A stretch of DNA of 34,481 nucleotides. Origin: Schoenoplectus triqueter. Taxonomy: Eukaryota > Streptophyta > Magnoliopsida > Poales > Cyperaceae. The translations under genes and the position numbers were made by a program. The stretch is from the NCBI GenBank assembly GCA_964058805.1, contig CAXKVV010001178.1, positions 1-34,481 of the forward strand, written 5' to 3'. Of the stretch, positions 1 through 13,051 are shown in pieces; position 1 is the stretch's first letter, and every line of letters begins with the position of its first letter. Below the pieces are notes generated by a model, which was not told the origin of the DNA, did no database searches, and saw only the letters and a program-made list of their open reading frames with translations.

Positions 1-660
1 AAACACCGTATCACTATTTTTTCCCCTCAGTCTCGTCATTTTTTATTTTTCTTTATTCGTCCTCTTAAAAGCCAAAAATATTTAGCTTTTTGAGGAATTA
101 GTTTCATTTCTCATTTCAATTAATTAGTACTCACAAGCCCTTGAATGGCCTTAGATATGGTCGATTTATTTTAAATTTTTTGAGAGACGAGGATGTAATA
201 CTTTCGAGCAGTGCACCGAGTTTGTAGAATTGTGGAACCTTTATGTTGAGACGTATCTTTTCAGCTTTTATGATTTTTGTAAATTCATATTGTAATTTGT
301 TTGTGCTTTGAAAGCGTCTACACTTTAAATTATTAATATTCTATGGAAAATATTATTTATATACTTTACAAAATAGATATAAATACTTTTCTAACAAAAG
401 TTGAAATTGTAGAATTTTAAATAGGATGCATACATTTTACAAAAATTTACACAAATTCAGCCACTTTTCGTTAACCAATTAGCTCTTTTTGTTTATAGGT
501 AAAAGAGGGAATATAAATTAAAAGTTTGAATCAAATAGGGATTTTTTAAAAAGGGGAAAGATGGTTCAATTGTGCTCTGCTTTCCAATTAAGTGATTGCT
601 CATGTAACAACTTATCTATTACGGATGGTGCACACTTTTTTGACTTTGTTTATAAACCCA

Positions 661-694
661 TAATGATGTAATGATGTAATGATGTAATGATGTA
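661..694. repeat. 8-bp tandem repeat (TAATGATG)x4
   Basis: Four consecutive copies of the unit TAATGATG are visible, followed by a partial fifth that runs into TAGAGAG. It is a simple microsatellite-type repeat in intergenic DNA, with no sign of function. Confidence 0.9.
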
Positions 695-3374
695 GAGAGT
701 GATGGGCAAGTTTTGGTACAATAATAAATTGAAAGCTCAAGCTTAATACAACCAGAGACAGTTGAAAATTCAAAGTGGTGCGTGTAGGTGTTAACAAACA
801 TTTTAATTACTACAGTGCTAAGATGCGACATCAAGCGAGCAATTAATGGAATTATTATAACAAACGATTTTAAGTGAGATTATGCAATAAAATAGGTCGA
901 TGTATTGCTTAGTACATGGTCACAAAAGGGCCACGAGCCAGAATATCAAATAGGGTGGGGCAATTTTTTTAATTAAGGTATAATTTCATAATTATTTTAA
1001 TTTATAAGTATATTTTTATAATTTTTTTGAAAAATATACGCAAATACTAGTTTATTATTGATTTTTTTTAGCCAAAGGTAGGCAAATGCTCACCCCTGTA
1101 TACATGTGGCTCCGCTAATGGTCAAAAGTGAAATTTGATATTATAAAGAAAAATTATCTCCATCTATAAAATAAGAAAATATTGTGAAATTAGAAAATAG
1201 AAAGTTTGAGGGTTTAAGTCACATCATAATTTTAAGTAATTATTTCTCAACCAATTTTAAATCATCTTTATTCCTGCAGAGTCCACCATGTCAATTGCCA
1301 AGTAAAAACAATCGGATATAAAATTGTTAGACAACAATTGAAGTTATAATTGTCATATAAACATTTATAATCACTTTCCAAGTGAGATATAGGTGTTCTT
1401 ATTAGAAACTACACCAAGAAGTCATAAACCATTAACGTTCAACTCTTCCAATCAAATCCTTTTTTATCACATTAAAATATGGTCAAATTGGGTGTGAATT
1501 TGCACTTTGGGGTACCTGTGTTTTTTGACTTGAAATATGCAAATTTGGTATTAAAAAAATAATAAAACCTCAAAAATTTCAGAGACTCGGAGCAGAAGTT
1601 CAACTTTGAATTTTGATCGTTGTTATCAAACTATTTTTGTAATATTTTCTTTATGAATGTAATATCAAATATGTCATCATTCAGTTTTTTTATTAAGTTA
1701 TATAACAGTATATATAATATTAATATTTATTAATGTTCTTTATATAATTTTGTTTAGCATTTGATTTGTTAAATATAAAATAAAATAATAAAAGTATCTC
1801 AGAGAGTTCAATCATATAATCAAAACATATTTAACTGTATAATTTCCATGTAAATCGCACATAAATTAGAATAATTTAGAGGCGAGTGAACTCAAAAAAA
1901 TTAAAGACACATTTTATAATCGAGTTGAATTAAATTTTCTTTTCAATAAAGTTTTATTAATCCGGACTCCGGTCATTGAAACACATCGGCTTACAAGTTA
2001 CAAAAGTTATAAGTAATTTTCTTTTCTTTTTATTATAAAAAACTTACATTTATTTAACTTCAATGAAAAGAAATAGAGAGCTCATTAAGAACCAAATTTA
2101 GTTACTATTTCACCTCAGTTCCAATTTACACCACGGACAAATTTATTGGTAATTGGTAGTTGGATCTAGCTTACAATTTATTTGGCAAAGTACATTACAA
2201 TTCATCTCTGACAGGGACGGACACGTGGCACCAACATTTCTATTTTCCAGGAAATTTAATGAGTAAAAGAATTACACAAGCCATTAGATAACGGTTAGGT
2301 TTCAGTTTTTAAAGCAATGATTAACGCGGATTATTGCTTTAAAAAAGGTGAGATTCCAATTTAAAATAGCAGTCGTTGCAATAAAGTTGACAAAATATTT
2401 CTTTTGTACAGAACATATACGCATATTTTAATGCAATTTTCCATGATACACGCCCAGTATAATTTGGACAAATCACGCGGGAGAGTTTAGAAAAATAAAA
2501 GAAAATAAAGAACAAAATTGTATTTTACACGATGCAGTAAAACGTGTGAACCTCTTTGGTAATATTAGGAATCTGAACGGCTAATTTATAAATATCAAGG
2601 GTATTATAGTAAATTTAAGAGCGAGCCTACCGGTTCCCGTTATTGAACCCCACCGAATAAAGAAAGTCTGAAAGGAGCCTCCCCAGCCTCCGTTGAATCT
2701 AGCCGTTGGCATTGTCTAACGCCGTCAAACGTACTTTTTTGTATATACCCATTAGAAAACTTTAATTTTCACACAGTTCCGTTGTTTGCGCTTATTTATG
2801 ACATGCTTCTAGTGTATGTAGTGTTGTTTTACCCTTTATCTAAAATTATTAATTTGAGAAAATTACTAGTTTCTTTTATCTTATTCCTATATGTACTGAT
2901 GAACTAAAAATATTAAACGACGAGAATAAATATACACAATTTTAAGATATTCATAAAATTTATCGACTTATAACATAAATATACTTAATTACTAATAAAA
3001 AAATTGTAGTTAGTAAAGTAAATTGACTCACTCTCGTGAGTAATAAGATTTTGATTTGTATATATAATATGACATATAGCTATATATTATATTTGAATCG
3101 TGTAAAGAATAGTACAAAATTAAAGGAATTGAGAATAATAAATGAAAATTATGATTTTTAGATTCACTCGAGAATAGTAAAAAAGATGATGTTATTTTGA
3201 AAAATAAAAATATTGTTTGAATTGTATATTTAAATAGCAGTTGTTCTACATAATTAAAATGTGAAAACAACAACTATTTCAGCTAGATGATAAGTTGTTA
3301 TTCTAATTCTCATAATAGAATTTTATTCCTTATTTTTTTTTTACATCCAAACATACCTATATTTGGGATAGAAT

Positions 3375-3436
3375 ATTCCAAGTTAGTCGAGTGATTATTA
3401 TATACATTCCAAGTAAGCCGAGTAATAATTATATAC
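3375..3436. repeat. Two-copy 31-bp tandem duplication upstream of the TCP11-like promoter
   Basis: Copy one (3375-3405) and copy two (3406-3436) both begin ATTCCAAGT and end TTATATAC, with a handful of substitutions between them. The copies abut with no spacer. They lie about 250-300 bases upstream of the proposed TATA box of the TCP11-like gene. Confidence 0.8.
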
Positions 3437-3680
3437 ATGCACAAGGTGCTTAACATTTTTTTTCCCATTTGATAAGTTATCTTTAATAATTAATTTGGAT
3501 AAGAGAGTGCCGTGGAACTTTTAAGACTATATTTAAGAAGATTTTACCTCTCAATTTCTTCTTTTGTATGGATAAGTAACATTTATCTAATCGTTAGGGC
3601 CATATGTAAGAAATCTCTCTCTCTCTCTGTGTTTTTTTTCTTTTATTTTTAATGGCCATAGTCTTATAAAGTAGAGATCC

Positions 3681-3688
3681 TATAAATA
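3681..3688 (+). promoter_or_regulatory. TATA box of the TCP11-like gene
   Basis: TATAAATA lies about 275 bases upstream of the start codon. The expected transcription start near 3710 leads into a 5'UTR of about 250 bases rich in GAGA and CTCT tracts. I see no ATG in that leader before 3964, which supports 3964 as the initiator. The CT run at 3614-3630 lies just upstream of this box. Confidence 0.55.
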
Positions 3689-3963
3689 TGCAATTATACA
3701 AAAAAGCACGCTTCTCTTTCAATAGAACGACGCATCGTCTCGATACATCCATTGTCGCATCACATAGAAAAGAAACCAAGAGAGAGAGAAAAAGAGAAAC
3801 ATCAAACCAAGTCCAACTCTCTTCTCGACTCTTCTTTCTCTTGGAAGCAAAAGAAGCGTGTTTTCTCTGCCTTCTCCTTTCCTCTCAAATCGACCCCTCA
3901 ACCTTTCTCTGCTACAACTAAATTCAATCCGCAGAGAAAATTGATTTGAACCGGGGCTGATTC

Positions 3964-6900
3964 ATGGAGTCGATAGGAAGCGGGTGGCCTGAGCCGGTGG
4001 CGATGGAGTTTCCGATGAACTCTCCGGCGGAGTCTCCGGTGAGGATGCCACGAAGAATTAGGAGGAGGTTGCTTGAGGCGAAGAGTAGCAGCTCGCCATC
4101 TAGTGTGGAGGCGATCGAGGCCAAGCTCAGAGAAGCTGATCTTAGAAGACAGGTGAATTTTGTGAACTTGTGGTGCTTCATTTTAAGTTTTTTCTTATTT
4201 ATATTTTACTGGAATTCGGTTGGACACCACTCGAATTTGGTTCCTAGTTCTCCTATTTTTTTTTTAAAACGAACCTTTTGCCGATATAAAGAACTGGAAT
4301 TTAGTTCGGAATCCTTGACTTGTCTCTATCTCGTTGTTAAAGAAATTTTCAGACTTTTTTTCTCGGGGTTTTTCATCGGACACGTGACGTGTCGTCAGCA
4401 AATTTAACTCGTTTATATATTCAGAGAAAGCTCGTTTGCTATTTCTTTGCTTAATTTCTCCTTTTCTATAATTGACTTAATTATTTTGAAACAGCATTTT
4501 TTTTCCAAATTTATCTCCGGTTTATTCGTTTTTTTGATGATAACTTCTGAAAACTTTACAACATCTGATTTCGTCATAGTTAAATTTGCTGTTAGTCTGA
4601 ATTGTTGATTATACAAAAAATCTCCTTAATTGTTTCTTTTCATAATCTTCTTTTGAAAGAAAACCAACAGAATGAGGTTTGTACGATCACAATGAATTTT
4701 TTTCCTGATGAACTTTTAAGTTGGGAGTTAGGTATGAGTCTTATTTTATTTTAGGTACCTGTACTACAAAAATATTTTCAATTTTGTTTATCGTATTTGT
4801 GATTCCTAGGAAAAGTGTTCTAACATAAAATAATTTAATTAAGTCAAGAAATCACTTTGAGAATATGAATTGTTTCTTTATTTGTCCTTTCCTGGTGTTG
4901 AAGTTTATGAATTGATGCTGAATACTACAATAATAATCTTGACAGAGATTCTATGAGTGGCTGTCCTGCAAAGCAAGGCCAAAGCCAAGGAGCCCTTCAT
5001 GGTCGTCTCAAGAGGAGGATCTTGGCCAACGAATCCAGGCCAGACTTTTTGCTGCTGAGCAGAAAAGGTATTGCCTCACTTTTTTACATGTATATGCTAA
5101 CATACTGGCAGTTTAGAACTTCAGGCTGCATTCGTTTATCAGTATGGTAAAACTGCATATGTGATTTTAATTGTGTAAGTTAAGAAGTTGGCACTTTGCT
5201 GTGTAGGCATGGGATTTTGTACTGGTAAGAATCCATTTGAGTAGAGCGATAACCACATGGTAATTGCTATTAGTTATTTCTGGCAGTAACTTGTTAAATA
5301 AGTAAAACATATACACATACATGTCAATTCTGTTTGTTAACAAGTGAGATGAAACTTACAGACTGAGCTTGTTGGAGAAGGCACAGAAGAGGCTTGCAAG
5401 GATGGATGAGCTGCGACAGGCAGCAAAAAATGAGGTGGAGATGAGGATTGAGAAGGAGAGGGAGGAGCTCGGGACCCGTGTTGAGTCCAGGGCACGCCAG
5501 GCAGAGGAGAACCGCCTGCGCTTGCTCGCTGCATATACACAGAGGCGGGCAGCTCTTAGAGAGAGGACTGCTCATTCCCTTGTCCAACGGTCGCTGCGTG
5601 AAAATAGGTACATTTTAGTATGTGTCTGCCTGTGTTTTTGTTATTATTCAGAGATGACATAGTTCAGGCAAGTATCTAACAAGTGTTATTTCGGATCAAT
5701 AGGTATAAAGAAAGGGTGAGATCCTCAATCAGTCAGAAAAGATCAGCAGCAGAGAAGAAGAGGTTGAGCCTTCTGGAAGCTGAGAAGAGGCGGGCCCATG
5801 CAAGGGTGATGCGTGCCCGCCGGGTTGCTAAGGCAGTTTGTAGTCAGAGAGAAACTGAGAGGTTGAGGATGGAGCAACAGCTAAAAGACAAGCTCCAGAG
5901 GGTATAATTTCTGCTCTTTCTTTCTTGCTGTAAGCTCACGCACAAAAAAATTCTCAGTCATTTTGACACAGATGATCATGTTCCAAATTTAGGCAAAGGC
6001 ACAGAGAGCAGAGTACCTGAGGCAGAGAGGCAGCCCTCGTAGTTCCACTCCTCACTCCACTTGGGAAAAACATGGAGATATTCTCTCTACAAAGCTTGCG
6101 AGGTCTGCATATTTTTCCAGTTTGGTCCTTCAAATTTGCCTTACATTGAAGTACACAAAAAATAGAAAATTCTGTTCTGAACTTGCTTAACAAATGGATC
6201 ATTTCATAGCACATCTATCCGGTGTAGCAGTTAGGACAAAGATGTGTTTTGTGAAAAAAAAATGAGAACTAACTGTTAGCATCATTCAAATGCCATATCA
6301 GGTGTTGGAGGAAGTTTGTCAGATCAAAGCGCACCACCTTCTCTCTGACCAAATCTTATGAATCACTCGGCTTAAACTCACAATCTGTAAAATCAATGCG
6401 TTTTGAACAACTCGCCATGTTAATTGAGTCACCAGCTACACTTGAGGCCACAAGGTTACTACTAGAACGTCTTGAGAGCCGCTTCATCATTTCTCTTGCC
6501 TCAGCCACCAGCTCAGTTCCAGATCCACAAAACATAGACCACCTCTTGAAGCACCTTGGGTCCCCAAGAAAACAGCCCAGATCTCGAGGAGCCACAGCAA
6601 AGAAAGGGAGTGCTAGCAAATTATCAAAGAAGTCTTCTTCTAGATACGCAGTACGAGTGGTGCTCTGTGCATATATGATATTAGGTCATCCAAATGCTGT
6701 TCTCAGTGGGAGGGGTGAAAAGGAAATTTCTCTCATGGAGGCTGCCTCAGGATTCATTCTTGAGTTTGAAACACTGGTGAAGGTTATACTAGATGAGACT
6801 GACAAAGTGAAGCAATTGAGGAAACAGCTGGCTCTATTTGATTCGGCATGGTGTAACTATTTGTACCGATTTGTTGCGTGGAAGGTGAAGGATGCAAGGG

Positions 6901-9898
6901 CTCTGGAGGAGGACCTTGTTAGAGCAGCGTGCAAGTTGGAGCTCTCAATGATGCAGACTTGCAAGGTCACAGCCAATGGGGAGACGGCACAGCTTACCCA
7001 TGACATGAAAGCTGTACAAAAGCAGGTTTGCAAACTTTTGGTTATTTGATATGTAATTATCAAGCAAGTTGGAGCAGTTTATAGAAAGAAATGTATAAAT
7101 TGAAGTATTATCCCTTTCCTGTATATAATTATCAAGAGTCTAATATACACTCTTGGTATCTGTATGAAAATAATATTTCAGAAGTTATAGTTAGTTAGGT
7201 GATTTATTATCCCTTTCCTTTTTTTGGAAGGGGGTCAGGGGCTGAGAATGATGTCAGGAAGTTTTACTTTTTAATATTTTTAAAATGATTAACTCTTTAA
7301 ATTCTATCACTGTGTCTGTAGGTCACTGAAGACCAGAATCTGTTAAGAGAGAAGGTACACCACTTGAGCGGGGATGCAGGTCTAGAAAGAATGGAATCTG
7401 CTTTAACTGATACCCGATCCAAGTTCTTTGAATCTAAAGAGAAGAACACCAGCAGCCCAATTGCTCTTATTCCTTCTCCATCCGATTCTGATCCTTCATC
7501 TTCTAGGCAAAATTCCATTTCCGACCCTGATGCAAGTCTAAAAAGAAACAAATCGTCAAGGCATGCAGCACGTTCGTTGTTTGGATCCAGCAATCAAGCT
7601 GCAGCAGCTGGAGAGTGTGTTGTTGGAAATTCTGGTGTATTGAGGGGTGAAAACGAGAATTTGCCAACAGAAAATGAGATCTTAGTGAATGAAATCCTTC
7701 ATGAAACAGATGGGTCCATTGTTGGCAGCCTTATATCTAATGATGGTGATGAGATGGAGATCAAGGTAATTGGTTATTATTGTTGTCACTTGAAATACAT
7801 TCCGCATCTACTACAACAACAAAAAGCTTTAGTACCAAACTAGTAGCAGACTAATTTTTGTTATTTCTAAAATTGTTAGGCAAAGGTGAGAGAGGCAATG
7901 GAGAAGGCATTTTGGGACACTGTAATGAATTCATTGAAAGGAGACAAGCCAAACTACAATCGGCTTTTGGATCTGGTGAAGGAGGTCAGAGATGAATTAT
8001 CTGATTTGGCCCCTCAGAAGTTGCGCCAGGAAGTTTTGGACAGCATTGACCTTGATATCTTATCTCAGGTGCATATAAAACCTTAACTTAAATACTATTC
8101 ATTCTTGAAAATTATACTTCAAAATAAAAGCAAATAGAGAAACAGAAGCTTGATACATCATACATAAGAGCTTGGAAGTTGGAACCATTATTTTAACGCC
8201 TTGTTTTAATCTTTTCTACAAGGTACTTGAGTCGGGAATAGATGACAGACAGTACTTAGGCCAAATTCTGGATTTCTCACTTGGCATGTTACGGCAATTA
8301 GGTTCGCGTGCAAATGAAGACACCGCGAAGGAGGCTCACCAAAAGTTGTTAAGCGAACTAGCAGAAATCTCTCAATCTACCAACCAAACCAAGAGCTCAT
8401 TTGTCTTTGCCATAGTTAAGGGTCTTCGGTTTACACTTGAAGAAATACAGGTGCATTTTTCTCCTCCTAAAACATTCTTTTGGCATGCCTTACTACCTTT
8501 GCTTTGCTTAAAATTGCTGCAATCTAGTTAATGCTTTGCTTATACCTATGTCAAAATTAGAAATTGAAGAGGGAGGTGACCAAGGCGCGCATACAGATGC
8601 TGGAGCCACTGGTACAGGGCACAGCTGGTATAGAGTACCTGCAAAAGACCTTTGCCGACCGTTATGGTCCCCCCTCTGATGCATCAGTCTCCCTACTGCT
8701 GACTGCTCAGTGGATTTCAGTATTCATTGGAAATTTGGAGGAAGAATGGGGCAAATATGTAAATTCTCTTTCAGCATTGTCAGTAGAAAACAATGTGAGC
8801 AGTTATTTCACTTGAATTAGGAAAGTAAATATGAGTCCGTTATGTATATATATTCTTACAGTGGCATAATTTCAGGCTCAACCCCTTGTCATGACACTAA
8901 GGACAGGTGGAGCGCTCTCTGCAAACCAGACTATTTCTCATGCCAACGTTGTTTCTTCAGGTATTTTCTCTATATTACTGATTCTTGGTTCTCCATTAGG
9001 GATTCTCTATTTTCCTGATTTCTTGGTTCTAATGGATATCTTTTGTCAATTGAAGTTCATCAAATTTCTTGTTGGGGCTCCATTAATGTTGGATGTGATG
9101 AATGCTTTGTATCTGACACAATGAAAGTAATATATGGCATTCTGTGCCATTTTCACCTTCTTACTTCTGTCAGGTGTAAATGCTGAATTCCCAGAATGCA
9201 CCGGAGATATGATAGACAAGGTGGTACGCCTGGGTTTGGTGAAACTGGTTTGTGGCATAGAGGGAGTTACGTTACAGTCAGTGCCAGAGACACTCAAATT
9301 GAATGCTCTAAGGTTGAGGTCCATTCAAAGCGAGTATCAGAAGATAATAGTTATTGCAACAAGGTGCATTTTCTTATAGGGAATTCTAATATCAATGATG
9401 AAAAGGTAATAATTCAAACTAACATTTATTAATTGTCTTCTCTTTTTCAGTATGTTGGTACTACGGCAGATACTTATAAGTGAAAAAGGCCCAAATTCAT
9501 ACAATGAAACTGCAATCACAGAATCTGTGCAAAAGCTTACAGCACTGCTAGATAGCTCGGCTGATGTTGGCCTAGAAGAGATTGTAGATACTTTAGTTGT
9601 CACTTCATTTTCAGAAAACCTTGAAAATAAGAAGGAGATAATGAGTCGAGTTCTCTTAAAGAGCCTCCAAAATGGCGACGTCATTTTCAATAAAGTGTCT
9701 GCAGCAGTCTACTCAGCTCTGCGTGCAGTTGCACTTGCGGGAAGTGGGGTGAAGGGAATGAAGTTGGCAGAAGCGGCTTTACGAAAAGTTGGGAGTGTGA
9801 TTCTTTTGGACCGGGTTGTGAAGGCTGGCGAAGTATTGGTGAAGATGGCAGTTGTAACGAGTCAGGTTCACAGGCCTTGGTACAGGTGCCTGGTGTGA
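3964..9898 (+). CDS. T-complex protein 11 (TCP11/SOK1-like) family protein, 13 exons
   Basis: Exons by eye: 3964-4152, 4946-5067, 5362-5607, 5703-5901, 5993-6102, 6302-7025, 7322-7765, 7880-8068, 8223-8450, 8561-8794, 8876-8960, 9174-9363, 9451-9898. They join in one frame (3408 nt, about 1135 aa), close to what I recall for Arabidopsis homologues (roughly 1100-1130 aa). Residues 1-63 form a proline/arginine-rich start. Residues about 64-290 are strongly charged (many Lys, Arg, Glu) and probably coiled coil. The family-typical segment YAVRVVLCAYMILGHP lies near residue 403. The Tcp11 domain continues through exons 6-13 with segments such as KAFWDTV, ILDFSLGMLRQLG and MLEPLVQGTAGIEYL, ending at HRPWYRCLV. 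The biochemical role in plants is not established; yeast SOK1 is a suppressor of protein kinase A defects. The gene converges on the MPH1-like gene. Confidence 0.9.
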
Positions 9899-10388
9899 AA
9901 ATAGACTGATTGCATGTTGTGTTGTGAATATATATGGTGATTCGTTAGAAAAATTGTACATAATTGATGCGTGTTTTGTTCTGCATGTGAACAGGTTTAG
10001 CCATGGTATGACTAGTGGAAAGGATAAGTGAAGTTAGTAGTAAGGGATAAAGCTCCTGGTTGTAAATTAGTAGAAGCCATGGAATATAAAGGTAATTGTT
10101 TATAGGAGATGCTGTTAATAATCTAATGCAATAAGTTATCTAGATCTCTTAGATGCATGGACATGATATCGTGACCATCATCGCTCATAGATTAACTGTA
10201 AATTTGTACATATCACTGTATTTAATTGTTGTTACATCACAGGCAGAAAACTGTATATCAAAATCTGCACCTAGCACCTCTAGTTATTACATAATAAGAA
10301 TGCACTTCTCAAAATACATTGGTATCACTGACAGCTGCTTCACTCGTTCCTCAACTTAGTAATTCACTAATCTGTGGCTTTGAAGCCT
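9899..10388. other. Short convergent intergenic space (3' ends of two genes)
   Basis: This holds the 3'UTRs of the TCP11-like gene (+) and the MPH1-like gene (-). A second splice option exists for the TCP11-like 3' end: donor after 9885 in TACAG/GTGCCT and acceptor at 9994 in GAACAG/GTTTAG. That would replace the last few residues with a different 12-residue tail ending at the TGA at 10029-10031. I found no other gene here. Confidence 0.5.
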
Positions 10389-11950
10389 CTACAGTGGGAC
10401 AGGACTAGAGGTCCCAGTGCTCTGTACTTCACTGGTGGTTGGCATTGAGGTCTCTACAGTTGAGGTCGAACTGGAAGCCTCTGGTGGGACCGATGCTTCT
10501 ATAGATGGTGCATTTTGTGTCTCAACTGGGATGGAAGCTCCGACAAACTGTACTGACTTGAACTTGTCGATATAGTAACTGAGTGGGGGGCCGGTGTATG
10601 GGACTGTTTCCACATTGGTTTGATTTTTGTTAACTTGGAGGAGGATTGAGGAGGTGGCTGCAACAAAAATCAGGGCTAAGCCAGCAGTGATAGCAGCGGT
10701 GTTTTCTGAGCCCGCAGATGATGAACCGGCAGCACCGGAACTGATTGCGCTCTCTGCCACGTAAATGGTTGGCTGGAAAATTTTAAATGAGCATCAGTTT
10801 TCATAAATAACTGTATTTGAAAATTGAACGGGTTGTTTCTCAGAATCTCCTCTTAACACTTGATTAAGAACCATCTCTTTTCCAGAGAATGAGGTGGTTT
10901 TCCTTGTAGGAAATTGTTCATTGTATCAAAAAAAAAAGAAGGAAATTAATAATCAATTTATCCAAATTTGCCCTTCTCCAGCCATCTTATTAACTAATCC
11001 AAATAACTCATTGAAACATTCTTCCTGTTGATATGAACTGAATCCTAAAAAAAGTTGGTTTCTGGCGATAGTGGTGAAATAACGCAGTAGTACTGCCTCC
11101 AAACAGAACTATCAATTGATGATGCATGAATGGTTTCACTGGTACATTGGCAGTGAGAGAAGTGAGAAGTGAGAACTGAGATTATGTGATCTCAGTCAGG
11201 TCTCTGCCTCTCTGGTACAGTAAACTCAGTATTGCTTCAGGCAAGATTATGTTGGAACTAATGAGCTCTTAAGAAACTCCAATTTAAATGGTGATTGGTG
11301 AAGGCTAATAGATCTGAAAATCAAAGTAGGCAAAAGAAATTACCTCAACAGAGTAGATATTAGTTTGACCAGCAGTATCTTTTTCGACATAACCAGTCCA
11401 GCCTTTTTTCTTAGGTGGGAATGTGCCGACGACCTTCGTTTTCTCTTTGGCTACCCAATCCATGCTCAAGTTGCCAACCTGCATTCAACAGTTTTCTCAA
11501 TTAGTCAATTGGGCATTTGTCTTACACAACAAAATTTCCTGAACAAATTTCTTGGCTTGGCCGCAGTACCGGGCCATGTACGAGTGCTTTAATTTTGAAC
11601 TAGAAAAACTTTTGCTTTGAATTTAGCAAACATAATTTGGAATTATCTCACAGGTCATACTAAAGAAATATCATAGTAGAAGGGGAAAGAAATAATAATA
11701 CTAATAATATAAAATAGTAACACTAGGAAAGGGCCTCAATTCTACTACTGAATAATACTTAAATAAAAAAAAATGAAACCTCTTTATCAGGAGCACATTC
11801 TTCTTCATTGCAATCATCCTCTGCGCTTGATGAAGCATTAACTATAAAATTCTTGGAGCACCACTTCATCTTTTGGGGCCATTGTGGTATCCTCTTAGAA
11901 GGAAATGCACAGCTGTTTAATGACATCAGAGACCGAGTTGTGCATGCCAT
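10389..11950 (-). CDS. MPH1: MPH1-like chloroplast thylakoid protein (maintenance of PSII under high light), 3 exons
   Basis: Exons on the minus strand: 11950-11780, 11478-11344, 10772-10389, giving 57 + 45 + 127 = 229 residues in one frame. Residues 1 to about 40 look like a chloroplast transit peptide (Ser, Lys, Arg rich, few acids). A short acidic patch follows (DDCNEEEC). Exon 2 carries a conserved block with GYVEKDTAGQTNIYSVE, which I recognise from the plant proline-rich/MPH1 family. One membrane segment lies at about 127-149 (AAITAGLALIFVAATSSILL). The C-terminal about 60 residues are rich in Pro, Ser, Thr and Glu. The Arabidopsis MPH1 protein is about 235 aa and protects photosystem II in high light; transfer of that role here is inference. 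The Pro/Ser-rich tail is variable in the family. Confidence 0.85.
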
Positions 11951-13043
11951 TTTTTACAAAATTTGCAAGGGAGATTAATATCAGAATAATTCCTCTCTTG
12001 CTTTTTTATTTTTCAGTACTTCTTTTCGCTGTGTGTGCTCTTTAATGAGCTTGGAAGGAGAGGAGAGGGTGGAAGAGAGGGATCTTCATCTTAGGTGGGG
12101 GAATCCTGTGGTGATTATCTTGAGTGGATATGAACAGGCCACGTAGAGCCTCTTTTGCGATTAGAAAATATACACAGTGTTGGTTGGTTTGAATTTTGGT
12201 ACTTCGATGTATTCAGAAAAAAAGAAAGAAGAAAACGATTTTGTTTTGGGCTTTTCTTTTGAGTAATTTTCCATCAATTTTCCTTGGACACCGGCACCAC
12301 ATAGAATCTCATGCAAGACGCTGCAAATTGATGTTCATGCACTCGTTTCACCATTTACCAAGACGTGGATGATTCCGATCCGTGTAAAAAAAAAGATGAG
12401 ACGTGGATGTCTCATATTCTATTTCATTTTATATGCATCTGGTACCATAGTACCATAGACCCAGAGATCTCAGTATGGAAGGGCCCACACGTAGACCGCT
12501 ACAAATCAGCAGTTTAATTTGGTTTATTGTTTGGATTTTTTTTCTTTTTAATGAAACTTATTGAAATTTTTTACTTCATTGTGGAAATTAATGAATATTA
12601 TTGATTGTTAATGCAGTGAAAAGAAAAGGAAAAATAGGGACTTGATTTTGTTTTCAATTCAACCATAATAGGGCGTCAAGAAGAAAACAATAGTTGGATT
12701 AAAAAATAAAGTTTTAAATAGTATATTATAGTGTTTTTCAACCTTAAAAGATATGTTATAGACTAATATTCTGTTATGTCAAGTTATGATTGCTATAGTG
12801 ATAATAGCTGCCATGATAATGCATAGCGCGCTTTCGACATCATTTATAATTTTTGTTCAAAATTAATTTTGTACAACTTGAGAGGTCCAAACTTATGTAA
12901 CTATAGTATTGTGGTTATTTTAATGAAGAAAAATAATATGATTTATAGTTATTTAGATTATTTTGAATAAAAATGATATAATAACAAATGTTAATAATTT
13001 ACCAAGCTTAACGAACCTGACGAGCCGAGCCAACCAAAGCTCA
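11951..13043. other. MPH1-like upstream region and AT-rich intergenic DNA
   Basis: The first about 250 bases hold the leader and probable promoter of the MPH1-like gene, including a CCACGTAG (ACGT-core) box near 12129. The remainder is AT-rich with no credible reading frame. From about 13000 the sequence becomes rich in GAGCC/GCTC words (GACGAGCCGAGCC), which continue on the far side of the miniature element at 13052-13482. This suggests an older repeat into which that element inserted. Confidence 0.5.
12042..12089 (-). promoter_or_regulatory. Possible upstream ORF in the MPH1-like 5' leader
   Basis: On the minus strand an ATG at 12089 opens a 15-codon frame ending in TAA at 12042, about 90 bases upstream of the main start at 11950. 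The surrounding minus-strand sequence is pyrimidine-rich (CCCTCTCTTCC and similar), as plant leaders often are. A TATA-like stretch (GTATATTTTC on the minus strand, about 12163-12172) could place the transcription start upstream of it. Whether it is in the mature leader or translated is unknown. Confidence 0.35.
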
Positions 13044-13051
13044 AGCTCAGC

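Larger units (their letters stand above)
1..3600. other. AT-rich intergenic region left of the TCP11-like gene
   Basis: I find no convincing coding sequence here; the open frames are short, low-complexity and lack domain resemblance. Bases about 180-300 have the texture of a plant 3'UTR (TTGTAAATT, TTGTAATTTG), so the end of a gene lying further left is possible but unproven. Around 948-1110 a degenerate insertion may be present: a GGGTGGGGCA stretch on the left faces GGCAAATGCTCACCCCTG on the right in inverted sense, which resembles worn transposon ends. Two small tandem repeats are listed separately. Confidence 0.6.

Noticed and set aside
661..694. Short spaced repeat as a possible CRISPR-like array
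   Set aside because: The copies abut with no spacers and the DNA is plant nuclear; this is a microsatellite.
3028..3273. Minus-strand 81-codon frame in AT-rich DNA
   Set aside because: Low-complexity Phe/Ser/Tyr-rich product, no splice context, no domain resemblance.
5324..5587. Minus-strand frames opposite exon 3 of the TCP11-like gene
   Set aside because: They are shadows of the sense coding exon; the Pro/Leu/Cys content comes from reading GAG/CAG-rich sense codons in reverse.
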